Position numbers and translations under genes: made by a program
The notes under the pieces: model-generated
What the model saw: the letters and a program-made list of their open reading frames with translations, nothing else
What the model was told of the DNA's origin: nothing
The model's database searches: none
Assembly: GCF_003600355.1 (NCBI RefSeq)
Contig: NZ_CP032416.1
Span: forward strand, 2,686,183 to 2,750,182
Direction of reading: 5' to 3'
Origin: Clostridium fermenticellae
Lineage (GTDB): Bacteria > Bacillota > Clostridia > Clostridiales > Clostridiaceae
Length of the DNA: 64,000 nt
In this document: positions 20,120 through 28,324 of the stretch, in pieces
How the letters are laid out: the number at the start of each line of letters is the position of its first letter
Numbering within the stretch: position 1 is the stretch's first letter

Positions 20120-20152
20120 ATTATAACAAAGCTTACTGGAAATAAATGTCAT
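20120..20152 (-). promoter_or_regulatory. Probable spoIIE promoter with 21-bp spacer
   Basis: On the minus strand ATGACA (20152-20147), a 21-bp spacer and perfect TATAAT (20125-20120), about 35 bp before the start. B. subtilis spoIIE and spoIIG promoters are known for such overlong spacers and use Spo0A to recruit sigma-A polymerase. A partial 0A-box-like TGTC lies upstream near 20180. Confidence 0.55.
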
Positions 20153-20292
20153 AACATGAAATCGCATATTTTTTTTTAGGACAGATAATTCTATGATTTG
20201 TGTAATTATATGCTTTAGGTATATAGGAGTAGAAATTTGTTACTTTTAAGACTAATTTAATAAGTAAATATTATTTATATATATAAATATAT

Positions 20293-20323
20293 ACTAAAAA
20301 GGTCTATAACAAATGTTATAGAC
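20293..20323 (-). terminator. Terminator of the tRNA operon
   Basis: On the minus strand GTCTATAAC-ATTT-GTTATAGAC gives a perfect 9-bp stem followed by CTTTTTAG, six bases after the last tRNA gene. Confidence 0.88.
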
Positions 20324-20329
20324 TTTATC

Positions 20330-20406
20330 TGGTAGCGGAAATAGGACTTGAACCTACGACACTCCGGGTATGAACCGAACGCTCTAGCCAGCTGAGCTAT
20401 TCCGCC
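20330..20406 (-). tRNA. tRNA-Met (CAT), elongator, copy A
   Basis: GGCGGAA acceptor paired with TTCCGCT, D-arm GCTC/GAGC, anticodon loop TTCATAC, T-arm GTAGG-TTCAAGT-CCTAT, encoded CCA. It differs from copy B at a few bases near the anticodon stem: the lower stem pair here is T-G where copy B has T-A. Confidence 0.96.
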
Positions 20407-20418
20407 ATATATTCTTTT

Positions 20419-20494
<76 letters not shown>

Positions 20495-20505
20495 ATATTT
20501 TAATT

Positions 20506-20594
20506 TGGTGCTGAAGACCGGAATCGAACCGGTACGGGTTTTAAAGCCCGCAGGATTTTAAGTCCTGTGCGTCTGCCAGTTCCGCCACTCCAGC
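20506..20594 (-). tRNA. tRNA-Leu (TAA), copy A
   Basis: An 89-nt class II tRNA with acceptor GCTGGAG/CTTCAGC, anticodon stem CAGGA/TCCTG with loop CTTAAAA (anticodon TAA), a long variable arm (CGGG...CCCG) and encoded CCA. Confidence 0.97.
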
Positions 20595-20601
20595 ACAATA
20601 T

Positions 20602-20678
20602 TGGTAGCGGAAATAGGACTTGAACCTACGACATTTCGGGTATGAACCGAATGCTCTAGCCAGCTGAGCTATTCCGCC
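20602..20678 (-). tRNA. tRNA-Met (CAT), elongator, copy B
   Basis: Same structure as the copy 272 bp away; the anticodon stem TTCGG/CCGAA is fully Watson-Crick paired. CCA is encoded. Confidence 0.96.
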
Positions 20679-20690
20679 ATATATTCTTTT

Positions 20691-20766
<76 letters not shown>

Positions 20767-20777
20767 ATATTTTAATT

Positions 20778-20866
20778 TGGTGCTGAAGACCGGAATCGAA
20801 CCGGTACGGGTTTTAAAGCCCGCAGGATTTTAAGTCCTGTGCGTCTGCCAGTTCCGCCACTCCAGC
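20778..20866 (-). tRNA. tRNA-Leu (TAA), copy B
   Basis: First gene of the six-tRNA operon; identical in sequence to copy A at 20506-20594 and 272 bp from it. Confidence 0.97.
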
Positions 20867-20900
20867 AACTTAACGCAGTCATTAACCGACAACATATATT

Positions 20901-20929
20901 ATTATAAGTGATGAGAATAGTATTGTCAA
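20901..20929 (-). promoter_or_regulatory. Consensus promoter of the tRNA operon
   Basis: Perfect TTGACA (20929-20924), 17 bp and perfect TATAAT (20906-20901), 35 bp before the first tRNA. This is an ideal sigma-A promoter, as expected for stable RNA. Confidence 0.9.
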
Positions 20930-20964
20930 CTATTTTATATTAAATTATTTTTATTAAATAATAT

Positions 20965-20987
20965 AGAGGGTCAAAATTTAACCCTCT
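20965..20987 (-). terminator. Possible terminator of the yabR-side operon
   Basis: AGAGGGT and ACCCTCT form a 7-bp stem with a nine-base AT loop 13 bp after the S1-domain gene. The minus-strand tail is AT-rich but lacks a clean U-run. Confidence 0.5.
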
Positions 20988-20999
20988 GAATTAGCTAAT

Positions 21000-21410
21000 T
21001 TAATAATTAGAAGTTTTTTTATAACCTCTTGCTCTTGAGTCCTGATGCTTTTTTAGATCCTGAAATCTCTCTTCACTATCTTTTAGAAATTTGGATATTC
21101 TATCCTCAAAATCTCCCTGATAGCCCTTACTGTTCTCTTTCTGCCAATCAATTTCAACCGGTCTTAAACTCTTTTTTTCTGGTAAAGCCTGCTTTATTGA
21201 CAAACTTATTTTTCCCTTTTCATCAATTGAAATAACTTTAACCTTTACTTTATCTTTTTCTTTTAAATAGTCTCTTATGTTTTTAACATAAGCATCGGAA
21301 ACCTCGGATATATGAACCAAACCCGTTTTCCCTTCAATTTCAACAAAAGCTCCAAAATTCGTGATGTTAACCACTGTACCTTCTAGTATGCATCCTGCCT
21401 TTAAGGTCAT
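21000..21410 (-). CDS. yabR: S1-domain RNA-binding protein, YabR type
   Basis: A 136-residue protein. Residues about 5-73 form one S1 domain (GTVVNITNFGAFVEIEGKTGLVHISEVS...VKVISIDEKGKISLSIK). The rest is a basic, low-complexity tail. Position after divIC and before spoIIE matches B. subtilis yabR, whose precise role is unknown. The ATG follows AAGGAGGA at a slightly long distance. Confidence 0.9.
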   Translation of the reverse strand: MTLKAGCILEGTVVNITNFGAFVEIEGKTGLVHISEVSDAYVKNIRDYLKEKDKVKVKVISIDEKGKISLSIKQALPEKKSLRPVEIDWQKENSKGYQGDFEDRISKFLKDSEERFQDLKKHQDSRARGYKKTSNY

Positions 21411-21472
21411 ATTAAAAAGATTCCTCCTTAAAATAATATTATATAAAAATTAATTTATAGACTAACATTATA

Positions 21473-21757
21473 TCAGTTCTTTGTGTTTATTACAGGAGTC
21501 TCACCTTCTTTAATAAGACCTAACCTCTCTCTGGCTAGTTTTTCAACATAATTATCTGTCTTAGACATTTTAACTTCATCCTGTAATTTTTCATTTTTTT
21601 CTTTTATTTTCTGTTCTTGCAATTGTTTATCTGCAACTTGCTTTTTTATTCTGTTCATAGTAATTTGTTGATTCGCAAATATATAACATATATAGCCAAT
21701 CAGCAAGACATACAAAATTTTTTTAGGTTTAAAAAATTTTTTCATATCATTCACCAT
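21473..21757 (-). CDS. DivIC/FtsL/FtsB-type septum formation initiator protein
   Basis: A 94-residue bitopic membrane protein with a short basic N-terminus, one transmembrane helix (about 15-30), a coiled coil (about 33-68, heptads of K/E/Q) and the family C-terminal block VEKLARERLGLIKEGE. Such proteins join FtsQ/DivIB and FtsW/FtsI in the divisome. The start may be ATG 21757 or the GTG one codon later, which has GGAG six bases upstream. Position next to yabQ and yabR equals divIC of B. subtilis. Confidence 0.85.
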   Translation of the reverse strand: MVNDMKKFFKPKKILYVLLIGYICYIFANQQITMNRIKKQVADKQLQEQKIKEKNEKLQDEVKMSKTDNYVEKLARERLGLIKEGETPVINTKN

Positions 21758-21822
21758 TATCTCCAGAAAGTCAACTGAAACATTATACTTATATTCTAAT
21801 TGGCTTTTACGTTTTGTTCAAG

Positions 21823-22233
21823 TTATTTTTTATAATTTTTCTTAATTTTTATCTTAATATTATAGGCTAATAGTGCAAAAGGATATACAATGACATTCTT
21901 AAAAATTCTAAACCCCTTGGTAATAGCTTTTAATATATTTGTCCATATTCTTACAAACCATTTACTGAACAATTTAATATATATATATATACCAATAACT
22001 ATAAGCATATACACATAAAATCCTATATATATGTAATCAGTAATAATTAAAAATATAAAAACTATTATAGCTGCCAGTATCCAAAATAGTAAGTCTTCAA
22101 AAAAAGATACAAATTTATTTATCTTACCATAACCCCTAATTACTTTATATATGTCAAATAAAACTCCAGTTATAATTCCTGCAGTAATACTAAAAATAAA
22201 ACATTGTAATTGTTTTGCTATAGAAATTATCAT
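21823..22233 (-). CDS. yabQ: Spore cortex biosynthesis protein YabQ
   Basis: A 136-residue membrane protein with several hydrophobic helices (about 8-25, 42-65, 70-87) and a basic C-terminal tail. The N-terminal block ITAGIITGVLFDIYKVIRGY is typical of YabQ, which is needed for cortex formation and made in the mother cell under sigma-E in B. subtilis. It lies 9 bp after yabP. Confidence 0.9.
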   Translation of the reverse strand: MIISIAKQLQCFIFSITAGIITGVLFDIYKVIRGYGKINKFVSFFEDLLFWILAAIIVFIFLIITDYIYIGFYVYMLIVIGIYIYIKLFSKWFVRIWTNILKAITKGFRIFKNVIVYPFALLAYNIKIKIKKNYKK

Positions 22234-22242
22234 CTATTTCTC

Positions 22243-22536
22243 CTATTTAAATAATTTCGATATTATACTTTCCTTATTTTTTTTAGCTTCTTTACTCATG
22301 TATACACAGGAATTTATCATGCCCATTATTATAACATCTCCATTTTGGACATCCAACTTGTTCATTTTAAGATTATTACCTTTAATACTCAAAGTACCTA
22401 AATTGGTATTTAAGATTATTTGTTCATCATTAAAGCTTACAACTTCTAAAACTCCACTTAATGTTAATCTTTTTCTATTTTCAATATTCATTGTACTCTT
22501 TTTATCTTCTACTATCTTAGCTTCCTTCTTTTCCAT
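22243..22536 (-). CDS. yabP: Sporulation protein YabP
   Basis: A 97-residue protein beginning MEKKEAKIVEDKK; GGAGGGG lies seven bases before ATG 22536, which is better than the open upstream ATG at 22560. The body RKRLTLSGVLEVVSFNDEQIIL...LDVQNGDVIIMG is typical of the YabP/YqfC family, small proteins involved in spore coat or cortex assembly. It is paired with yabQ in a sporulation operon. Confidence 0.92.
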   Translation of the reverse strand: MEKKEAKIVEDKKSTMNIENRKRLTLSGVLEVVSFNDEQIILNTNLGTLSIKGNNLKMNKLDVQNGDVIIMGMINSCVYMSKEAKKNKESIISKLFK

Positions 22537-22606
22537 AATATCCCCTCCACCTATAATCAATATATGCCTTTACTGGAGAAAATATCACCTGGCTTTACAA
22601 AAATAG

Positions 22607-22852
22607 TTAGTGATTTATAACTTCATACATACTTGAAACATTTTCTTTTGTAACATGTTCTGCTACTTTTAACACCCTTGCCTTTAATGACTTATTGGCA
22701 TATTGAATTTCTATTATATCTCCCTCACATATTTCTGTGCTTGGTTTAGCAACTTTGCCATTAATACTGACTCTTCCACCCTCACATACTTCCTTTGCTA
22801 TAGTCCTTCTCTTTATTATTCTAGATACTTTAAGATACTTATCAAGTCGCAT
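22607..22852 (-). CDS. rqcP: S4-domain RNA-binding protein RqcP (YabO/Hsp15 type)
   Basis: An 81-residue single S4 domain (MRLDKYLKVSRIIKRRTIAKEVC). In B. subtilis RqcP works with RqcH in adding alanine tails to stalled nascent chains on 50S subunits. It is encoded between hup and yabP, as in related genomes, and has GGAGGT before the ATG. Confidence 0.93.
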   Translation of the reverse strand: MRLDKYLKVSRIIKRRTIAKEVCEGGRVSINGKVAKPSTEICEGDIIEIQYANKSLKARVLKVAEHVTKENVSSMYEVINH

Positions 22853-22869
22853 TGATTTACCTCCATATT

Positions 22870-22904
22870 TTAAAACAAAAAACCCAGATTTACACCTAGG
22901 TTTT
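22870..22904 (-). terminator. Terminator of hup
   Basis: On the minus strand AAAACCTAG pairs with CTGGGTTTT (one wobble pair), followed by TTGTTTT. It lies between hup and rqcP, so rqcP needs read-through or its own promoter. Confidence 0.8.
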
Positions 22905-22924
22905 CAGCAATAATATCTTAAATA

Positions 22925-23200
22925 TTATTTATTTACTTTATCTTTAAACTCTTTGCCAGCTTTAAATACAGGTACTGTAGATTCAGGTATCTGTATTTCC
23001 TCTTTAGTTCTAGGGTTTCTGCCTACTCTTGCTGCTCTTTTTCTTGTTTCAAATGTTCCAAATCCAACTAATTGGACTTTTTCACCTTTTTCAAGTGTTT
23101 CTTCAACACTCTCTATTAAAGCTTTCAAAGCTGCTTCTGCATCCTTCTTTGTTATCTTTGACTTTTCTGCCATACTTGCAATTAATTCTGATTTATTCAC
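22925..23200 (-). CDS. hup: HU-family DNA-binding protein
   Basis: A 91-residue histone-like protein that bends DNA and compacts the nucleoid. GTG at 23200 is chosen: AAGGAGG lies eight bases upstream and the product starts MNKSELIASMAEK as in other HU proteins; the frame is open nine codons further. The beta-arm signature GFGTFETRKRAARVGRNP is intact. Confidence 0.97.
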   Translation of the reverse strand: MNKSELIASMAEKSKITKKDAEAALKALIESVEETLEKGEKVQLVGFGTFETRKRAARVGRNPRTKEEIQIPESTVPVFKAGKEFKDKVNK

Positions 23201-23314
23201 CTTTTCTACCTCCTTAATATTGAACATACTATGTTTAACATACTAGCATATTCTGCACTGATTTAAAAAATCCTTCTTTTTCATAATATTTTTGCATAAA
23301 AAGCTAAATTATTA

Positions 23315-24760
23315 TCATTTATTCTTAGACTTCTCCCAAAGTTGATCCATTTCATCTAATGTCATATCTTTCATGTCAATATTTCTAGATCTGGAATTCG
23401 CTTCTATGTATGCAAAACGATTGATAAATTTCTCTATAGTATAATTTAATGCAAATTCAGGGTCTATGTCAAGGAATCTAGAAACATTTACTGAAGCAAA
23501 TATTAAATCACCTATTTCCTCTAGTATTTTTGCCCTTTCTTTACCTTTATATGCATCTTTTACTTCATAATATTCTTCCATAACTTTATCAAACACATCA
23601 TCAACCTTATCCCAGTCAAATCCAACCTTAGATGCCTTTCTCTGAACTTTTTCAGCTCTCATTAAAGCTGGAAGATTTTTAGGTACATGCTTTAATTCAT
23701 CAGTATAACTTTTAAGTTCCTGTTCTTTTCTCTTTATTTCGTCCCAATTTTCAATAACCTCATCTGACGTATCAGCATGAGTATTTCCAAAAACATGTGG
23801 ATGTCTATTTATCATCTTAGTACACAAATTTTTTAATACATCACCAATATCGAATAATCCATCTTCACTTCCAATTTGAGCATGAAAAACTACCTGAAAT
23901 AGAACATCACCTAATTCCTCGACTAATTCTTCAATATTCTTATCATCAATTGCTTCTAAAACTTCATAACTCTCTTCTATCAAATACCTTTTTAAGCTCT
24001 CATGTGTCTGTTCTCTATCCCAAGGACACCCCTTCTCAGATCTTAAAATTTCAGTTATATCAAGTAAGTCATAAAAGTCCTTAACCCTATCTAACTCACG
24101 TGGTATATATATAGAGGTTAGGTAATCTATATCATCCTGTCTATCCAATTCATATAAAGGAATTTTTCTTATAACTTCCTCACCTTTAACTCCTGCTGCC
24201 CTTACAAAGTATATTTCTGTATCATCATCATAATACTTCATTAGATATAATTTAACTTCTGATGCTATGAGCTTATCATATACCTGTGTTACTACAGTTG
24301 CAACCCTTTTATCAAGTATCTGATTTTTTATATCAAATGCATCTATAATCTTAAGTCCATCTATGGGATCTATTTTTAATCTTTCAACTAATGCATCTAT
24401 AAAACTAACTGCTGGAAGTATATCTATATCTATAGATCTCTCATTACATAGTTCGATTAGCATATTTACTGACTTTTCAGCTATTAAAGGATGTCCCGGT
24501 ACCGCATAGACTATATTTGTAAAATCGGATTCCCTTTTTACCAAATCCTCAGCTATAGATTTATAAACTCCTTCAAACTTTTCTTCTCTTTCATAAATAT
24601 CGTCATAAGTCTCAAATTCTATACCATATTCTTTTAAATATTTTATCGTAGGATGTTTGCTAGTTCTCAAATATATTTTTGATGAGTTCTTCAAAACCTC
24701 TAATACTCCTAATGTTATTGATTCCTTGGAACCTGGACCTAGTCCGACCACCTTTATCAT
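23315..24760 (-). CDS. mazG: MazG nucleotide pyrophosphohydrolase with N-terminal tetrapyrrole-methylase-like domain
   Basis: A 481-residue two-domain protein of the YabN type. The N-terminal half (about 1-220, VVGLGPGSKESITLGVLE) has the SAM-dependent tetrapyrrole methylase fold, whose role in this fusion is unknown. The C-terminal half (about 225-481) carries MazG all-alpha NTP pyrophosphohydrolase motifs (GCPWDREQTHESLKRYLIEESYE; EELGDVLFQVVFHA), with a second EEIGDL repeat. MazG removes aberrant NTPs. The gene is 15 bp downstream of the exporter gene, as in B. subtilis yabM-yabN. Confidence 0.95.
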   Translation of the reverse strand: MIKVVGLGPGSKESITLGVLEVLKNSSKIYLRTSKHPTIKYLKEYGIEFETYDDIYEREEKFEGVYKSIAEDLVKRESDFTNIVYAVPGHPLIAEKSVNMLIELCNERSIDIDILPAVSFIDALVERLKIDPIDGLKIIDAFDIKNQILDKRVATVVTQVYDKLIASEVKLYLMKYYDDDTEIYFVRAAGVKGEEVIRKIPLYELDRQDDIDYLTSIYIPRELDRVKDFYDLLDITEILRSEKGCPWDREQTHESLKRYLIEESYEVLEAIDDKNIEELVEELGDVLFQVVFHAQIGSEDGLFDIGDVLKNLCTKMINRHPHVFGNTHADTSDEVIENWDEIKRKEQELKSYTDELKHVPKNLPALMRAEKVQRKASKVGFDWDKVDDVFDKVMEEYYEVKDAYKGKERAKILEEIGDLIFASVNVSRFLDIDPEFALNYTIEKFINRFAYIEANSRSRNIDMKDMTLDEMDQLWEKSKNK

Positions 24761-24775
24761 CGATATTCTCTCCTT

Positions 24776-26317
24776 TTATCTACTATGTCTTACAATTCTA
24801 TTTTTTATATAATCATACTTAAATATTCCAAAGGCCACTACTAATATAAGATATATAATCATACCCAATAGTATCGCTAAAAGACATGCCACTCTACTGC
24901 TCATGGTATAATTATAGACATTCATATAAATAATTACAACAGCTATTGTCATTAAAATTGACGCAAACAGTGGTTTTATAAAATCATCCATCCATTTTAT
25001 CGATATATTCAATTTCTTTTTTAGAAGTCTCATGTTAAGCATAGATGCTATTACATATCCTCCTAAGCTTCCAATAACAGCGCCATATATATTTATTCTT
25101 GGTATTGCAACCATAAACATTGTAATAAGGCTTTTCACTACACATCCAACCGCTAAGTTCAAAACAGGTTCAGTATATCTCCCTATTCCCTGGAGAACCG
25201 CTGTAGAAGTCTGTGCCAAAATTATAAATGGAATTGAAATAGCTGAATATTGTAATATGCTATATCCATCTGATTGTCCGGGAAATATTAAATTTAGAAT
25301 TGGATATGCCAAATTATATAAACCTAAAAATGATGGTATTGCTATAACCATTGAGATTTTAATTGATATATCAACCTTATTTATAACTTCATTTCTTCTA
25401 TTTAGTATGTATGCCTCTGCAATTATAGGAATTAATGATGAGCATAGTGCAGCTGATAAAGTTAATGGTACATTTATCATTATAAATGCCTTTCCTGTAA
25501 GTTGACCATATAGTATCGCAGCCTGCTTATATGTAAATCCCGCCTCCAAAAGCTTTTGTGGTACAAGCACCGAATCTATAACACTCATTATGCTGCTAAC
25601 TGCTGCCCCTAATGACACTGGAACAGCTATATATAGGAGTTTACTTAGAATTTCAATATCATCCTTTATTTTGCCAACATGAAATTCTCTCTTTACCTTA
25701 AAATACTTTATTATGAGATATGCTCCCCCAAATATACCTCCAGCAGCTGCTCCTAATGCTGCTCCTCCAGCTGAATATTCAATTCCCTTTGGCAGCAGCA
25801 AATAAGCAAGGCCAACTCCGACAATTACTCTCCCTATTTGTTCGATTATCTGTGATACTGCCGTACATGTCATATTCTGAAGTCCCTGAAAAAATCCTCT
25901 AAAGGCACTCATTACAGATATAAATACAGGTGCAATAGCTATTGATATTAATGAATAGTAAGACTTACTATCCCATTTTAAAAAACTTATTATTGGTTTA
26001 GAAAAAGCAAGTAACAGTCCAGTAAATCCAGCTCCTAATATAAACATCAAGATAAGAGCTTTTCTAAGCACTATAACTGCACCTTCATCATCACCTATAG
26101 CTTTCCTTTCGGATACCATTTTAGACACTGAAACTGGTATTCCAGATGCAGCCGCAATAAAGAACATATATAATGGGAATGACATTTGATAATACCCTAC
26201 ACCTTCATCCCCTATCAGCATTTGCAGTGGCCATCTAAATAATAAACCAAGTAGCTTGGCTATAATTCCTGCTGCCCCCAGAATAAAAGTGCCCTCTATA
26301 AGTGACTGTTTTTTCAT
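24776..26317 (-). CDS. MurJ/SpoVB-family polysaccharide exporter or flippase
   Basis: A 513-residue integral membrane protein with about 14 hydrophobic helices across its full length. It belongs to the MOP (MATE-like) superfamily: the start ILGAAGIIAKLLGLLFRWPL and YQMSFPLYMFFIAAASGIPVSVSKMVSE block are typical of SpoVB/YabM. Members move lipid-linked glycans across the membrane; which one this moves cannot be told from sequence. Position between spoVT and mazG corresponds to yabM of B. subtilis. Confidence 0.9.
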   Translation of the reverse strand: MKKQSLIEGTFILGAAGIIAKLLGLLFRWPLQMLIGDEGVGYYQMSFPLYMFFIAAASGIPVSVSKMVSERKAIGDDEGAVIVLRKALILMFILGAGFTGLLLAFSKPIISFLKWDSKSYYSLISIAIAPVFISVMSAFRGFFQGLQNMTCTAVSQIIEQIGRVIVGVGLAYLLLPKGIEYSAGGAALGAAAGGIFGGAYLIIKYFKVKREFHVGKIKDDIEILSKLLYIAVPVSLGAAVSSIMSVIDSVLVPQKLLEAGFTYKQAAILYGQLTGKAFIMINVPLTLSAALCSSLIPIIAEAYILNRRNEVINKVDISIKISMVIAIPSFLGLYNLAYPILNLIFPGQSDGYSILQYSAISIPFIILAQTSTAVLQGIGRYTEPVLNLAVGCVVKSLITMFMVAIPRINIYGAVIGSLGGYVIASMLNMRLLKKKLNISIKWMDDFIKPLFASILMTIAVVIIYMNVYNYTMSSRVACLLAILLGMIIYLILVVAFGIFKYDYIKNRIVRHSR

Positions 26318-26480
26318 AAAATTACCTCCAATTATTCTAACTCAAACTAGATATTTATATTAAAAGTTTTAATACAAAAAGTACCTAAACTTATCTATTT
26401 TAATAAATATTTTAATTCTGGAGGTATTATTACTGTTATATTTGAATATTTTCAATCTTTATGGTAAAACTTTAGTAATA

Positions 26481-26518
26481 GTTACAAGTCCTGTACAGTA
26501 AAGTACAGGACTTGTAAC
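26481..26518 (-). terminator. Perfect 16-bp hairpin at the end of spoVT
   Basis: GTTACAAGTCCTGTAC (26481-26496) and its exact complement (26503-26518) enclose a six-base loop. The stem begins at the spoVT stop codon. The minus-strand tail lacks a U-run, so it may be a 3'-stabilising hairpin or weak terminator. Confidence 0.65.
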
Positions 26519-27063
26519 TATTCCATCTGTTTTCCTAAAAATGATGCTGCAGTTTCGGATAATTTAATTTCTACATCACTAAATTTTACATTCTCTTCTG
26601 TGCTAGCTATTATTACAGCTCCAATAGCATCACCTTCTGCAATTATAGGTGATATTACTTGAGCTGTATATTTATCCTGTGCTTCCTCATCATCATACAA
26701 AGGTATTGTTTTTGACCTATCTAAATTTACACTTTTTCTATCCTCTATAACTTTTTCAATATCACTGCTTATCTTCTTTTCCATGTATTCCTTTTTAGGT
26801 GCTCCACTTAGTGATATTATACTATCCTTATCACATATCATAACCATATTACCTATAGTTTGCTGTAGTGAATCCGTATATCCTTTTGAAAAATCACTTA
26901 ATTCACCAATTGGAGAATACTTCTTTAAAATAACTCCTCCTTCTCTATCGGTAAAAATTTCAAGTGGGTCACCTTCCCTTATTCTTAGAGTCCTCCTTAT
27001 TTCTTTTGGTATTACTACTCTTCCTAGATCGTCTATACGTCTAACAATTCCTGTTGCTTTCAT
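26518..27063 (-). CDS. spoVT: Stage V sporulation protein T, AbrB-type regulator
   Basis: Forespore transcription factor that tunes sigma-G genes and spore germination properties. The 181-residue product has an N-terminal swapped-hairpin DNA-binding domain (MKATGIVRRIDDLGRVVIPKEIRRTLRI, 1-50) and a C-terminal GAF-like domain (about 56-178). Length and both halves match SpoVT. The start follows GAGGAGG. It is transcribed upstream of the exporter and mazG, with a 200-bp gap. Confidence 0.97.
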   Translation of the reverse strand: MKATGIVRRIDDLGRVVIPKEIRRTLRIREGDPLEIFTDREGGVILKKYSPIGELSDFSKGYTDSLQQTIGNMVMICDKDSIISLSGAPKKEYMEKKISSDIEKVIEDRKSVNLDRSKTIPLYDDEEAQDKYTAQVISPIIAEGDAIGAVIIASTEENVKFSDVEIKLSETAASFLGKQME

Positions 27064-27167
27064 TAATTCAAACCTCCTCTAAACAAATATCTATATTATA
27101 ATAAATTCTTAATGTTAATATTATTTTTCTAAATATGAAATTTTATACACAATTGCTATTTAAATTA

Positions 27168-27205
27168 ATAAAAGAATCCACAATGCACAAAACATTGTGG
27201 ATTCT
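27168..27205 (-). terminator. Terminator of prsA
   Basis: On the minus strand AGAATCCACAATG and CATTGTGGATTCT form a perfect 13-bp stem with a seven-base loop followed by TTTATT. Confidence 0.85.
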
Positions 27206-27219
27206 TCTAAATTATCTTG

Positions 27220-28245
27220 CTATGCCAAATTCTTTTCATATTTAGTTATCTTTGCTGCTTTTTGCCATTCAGTTAATTTTTGCTTGATTGTAGTTTGTTT
27301 CTGCTCATCTTCTAGTTCTTTTCTTATCTGATCTTTTACAGCACTAAGTTTTTTAACAGGGTATTCTTTTTTATCTACACATTTTATTATATGATATCCA
27401 AATTGAGTTTTAACAGGATCTGATACCTGACCTTCTTTTAACTTTATAGCAGCTGCCATAAAATCAGCATCCATTCCTGAATCAACATAATTCACATATC
27501 CCAAGTCTCCACCTTTACTTTTAGTTGCTGTATCCTGTGATACATCTTTTGCAACCTTTGCAAAGTCTTCACCCTTATCAAGTCTGGTCTTCACTTTTTT
27601 AGCCTCATCTTCTGTTTTAACTAAAATATGTTCAAGATGTGTTTTATCAGTGCTTTCCGCATATTTATATTTATTTTTATTGTAATAATCCTCTACTTGC
27701 TTATCTGTTATTTTTAAATTTTTAGTTACATTATTGCTCAAGTTGTTGTATACATCCTGAGCCTTTACCTGTTGATAGAATAAATTATTTAATGTTTCCT
27801 GAGTAAGATTCTGTTGTTTAAGTGCCTCATCAAATTTAGTCTGATCTCCAGAAAACTGCTGCTTTTTCAAGGTATCTATTTGAGTTTTTACCTCTGACTT
27901 TATCTTAGAATCACTAGGCATAATATTTAACTCTTTTGCTTTTTGTTCCATAACTTTTTCAGTTATCATTGTATCAAGCACTTGATCCCTTTGAGTTTTA
28001 AGTGCACTTTGAGCTTCTTCATTCTTAGCATAATTTTCTCCATATTGTTGCTTTACCTGCTCTATAACTTGAAGCATAGCAGCACTTTTATCTAAATCAC
28101 CCCTGGTAATCTTTTCATCATTTACTTTTGCAACAACACTTTTATTTATGGCCTCTGGCGTTTTTGCTATCATATTACATCCAACAGTAGAAAATGAAAA
28201 TATTGATATAGCAACTATGCTTATCAATTTTTTTATGTTCATCAC
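27220..28245 (-). CDS. prsA: Peptidyl-prolyl isomerase lipoprotein PrsA/SurA type
   Basis: An extracytoplasmic foldase for secreted proteins. A lipoprotein signal peptide ends at STVGC (Cys about residue 23). A SurA-like N-terminal chaperone segment (about 35-190) leads into a parvulin-type rotamase domain (about 195-300, HLEHILVKTEDEAKKVK...GGDLGYVNYVDSG...VKTQFGYHIIKC), then a charged tail. GTG 28245 and ATG 28242 are adjacent starts behind GGAGGA. It lies between mfd and spoVT, in its own transcription unit with a terminator. Confidence 0.94.
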   Translation of the reverse strand: MMNIKKLISIVAISIFSFSTVGCNMIAKTPEAINKSVVAKVNDEKITRGDLDKSAAMLQVIEQVKQQYGENYAKNEEAQSALKTQRDQVLDTMITEKVMEQKAKELNIMPSDSKIKSEVKTQIDTLKKQQFSGDQTKFDEALKQQNLTQETLNNLFYQQVKAQDVYNNLSNNVTKNLKITDKQVEDYYNKNKYKYAESTDKTHLEHILVKTEDEAKKVKTRLDKGEDFAKVAKDVSQDTATKSKGGDLGYVNYVDSGMDADFMAAAIKLKEGQVSDPVKTQFGYHIIKCVDKKEYPVKKLSAVKDQIRKELEDEQKQTTIKQKLTEWQKAAKITKYEKNLA

Positions 28246-28324
28246 AATTTATTCCTCCACTCTAATTTTATGTTTTTTTAAAAACACAAACTAATTTTAA
28301 CATAAAACTTATTTTACTACAAAA

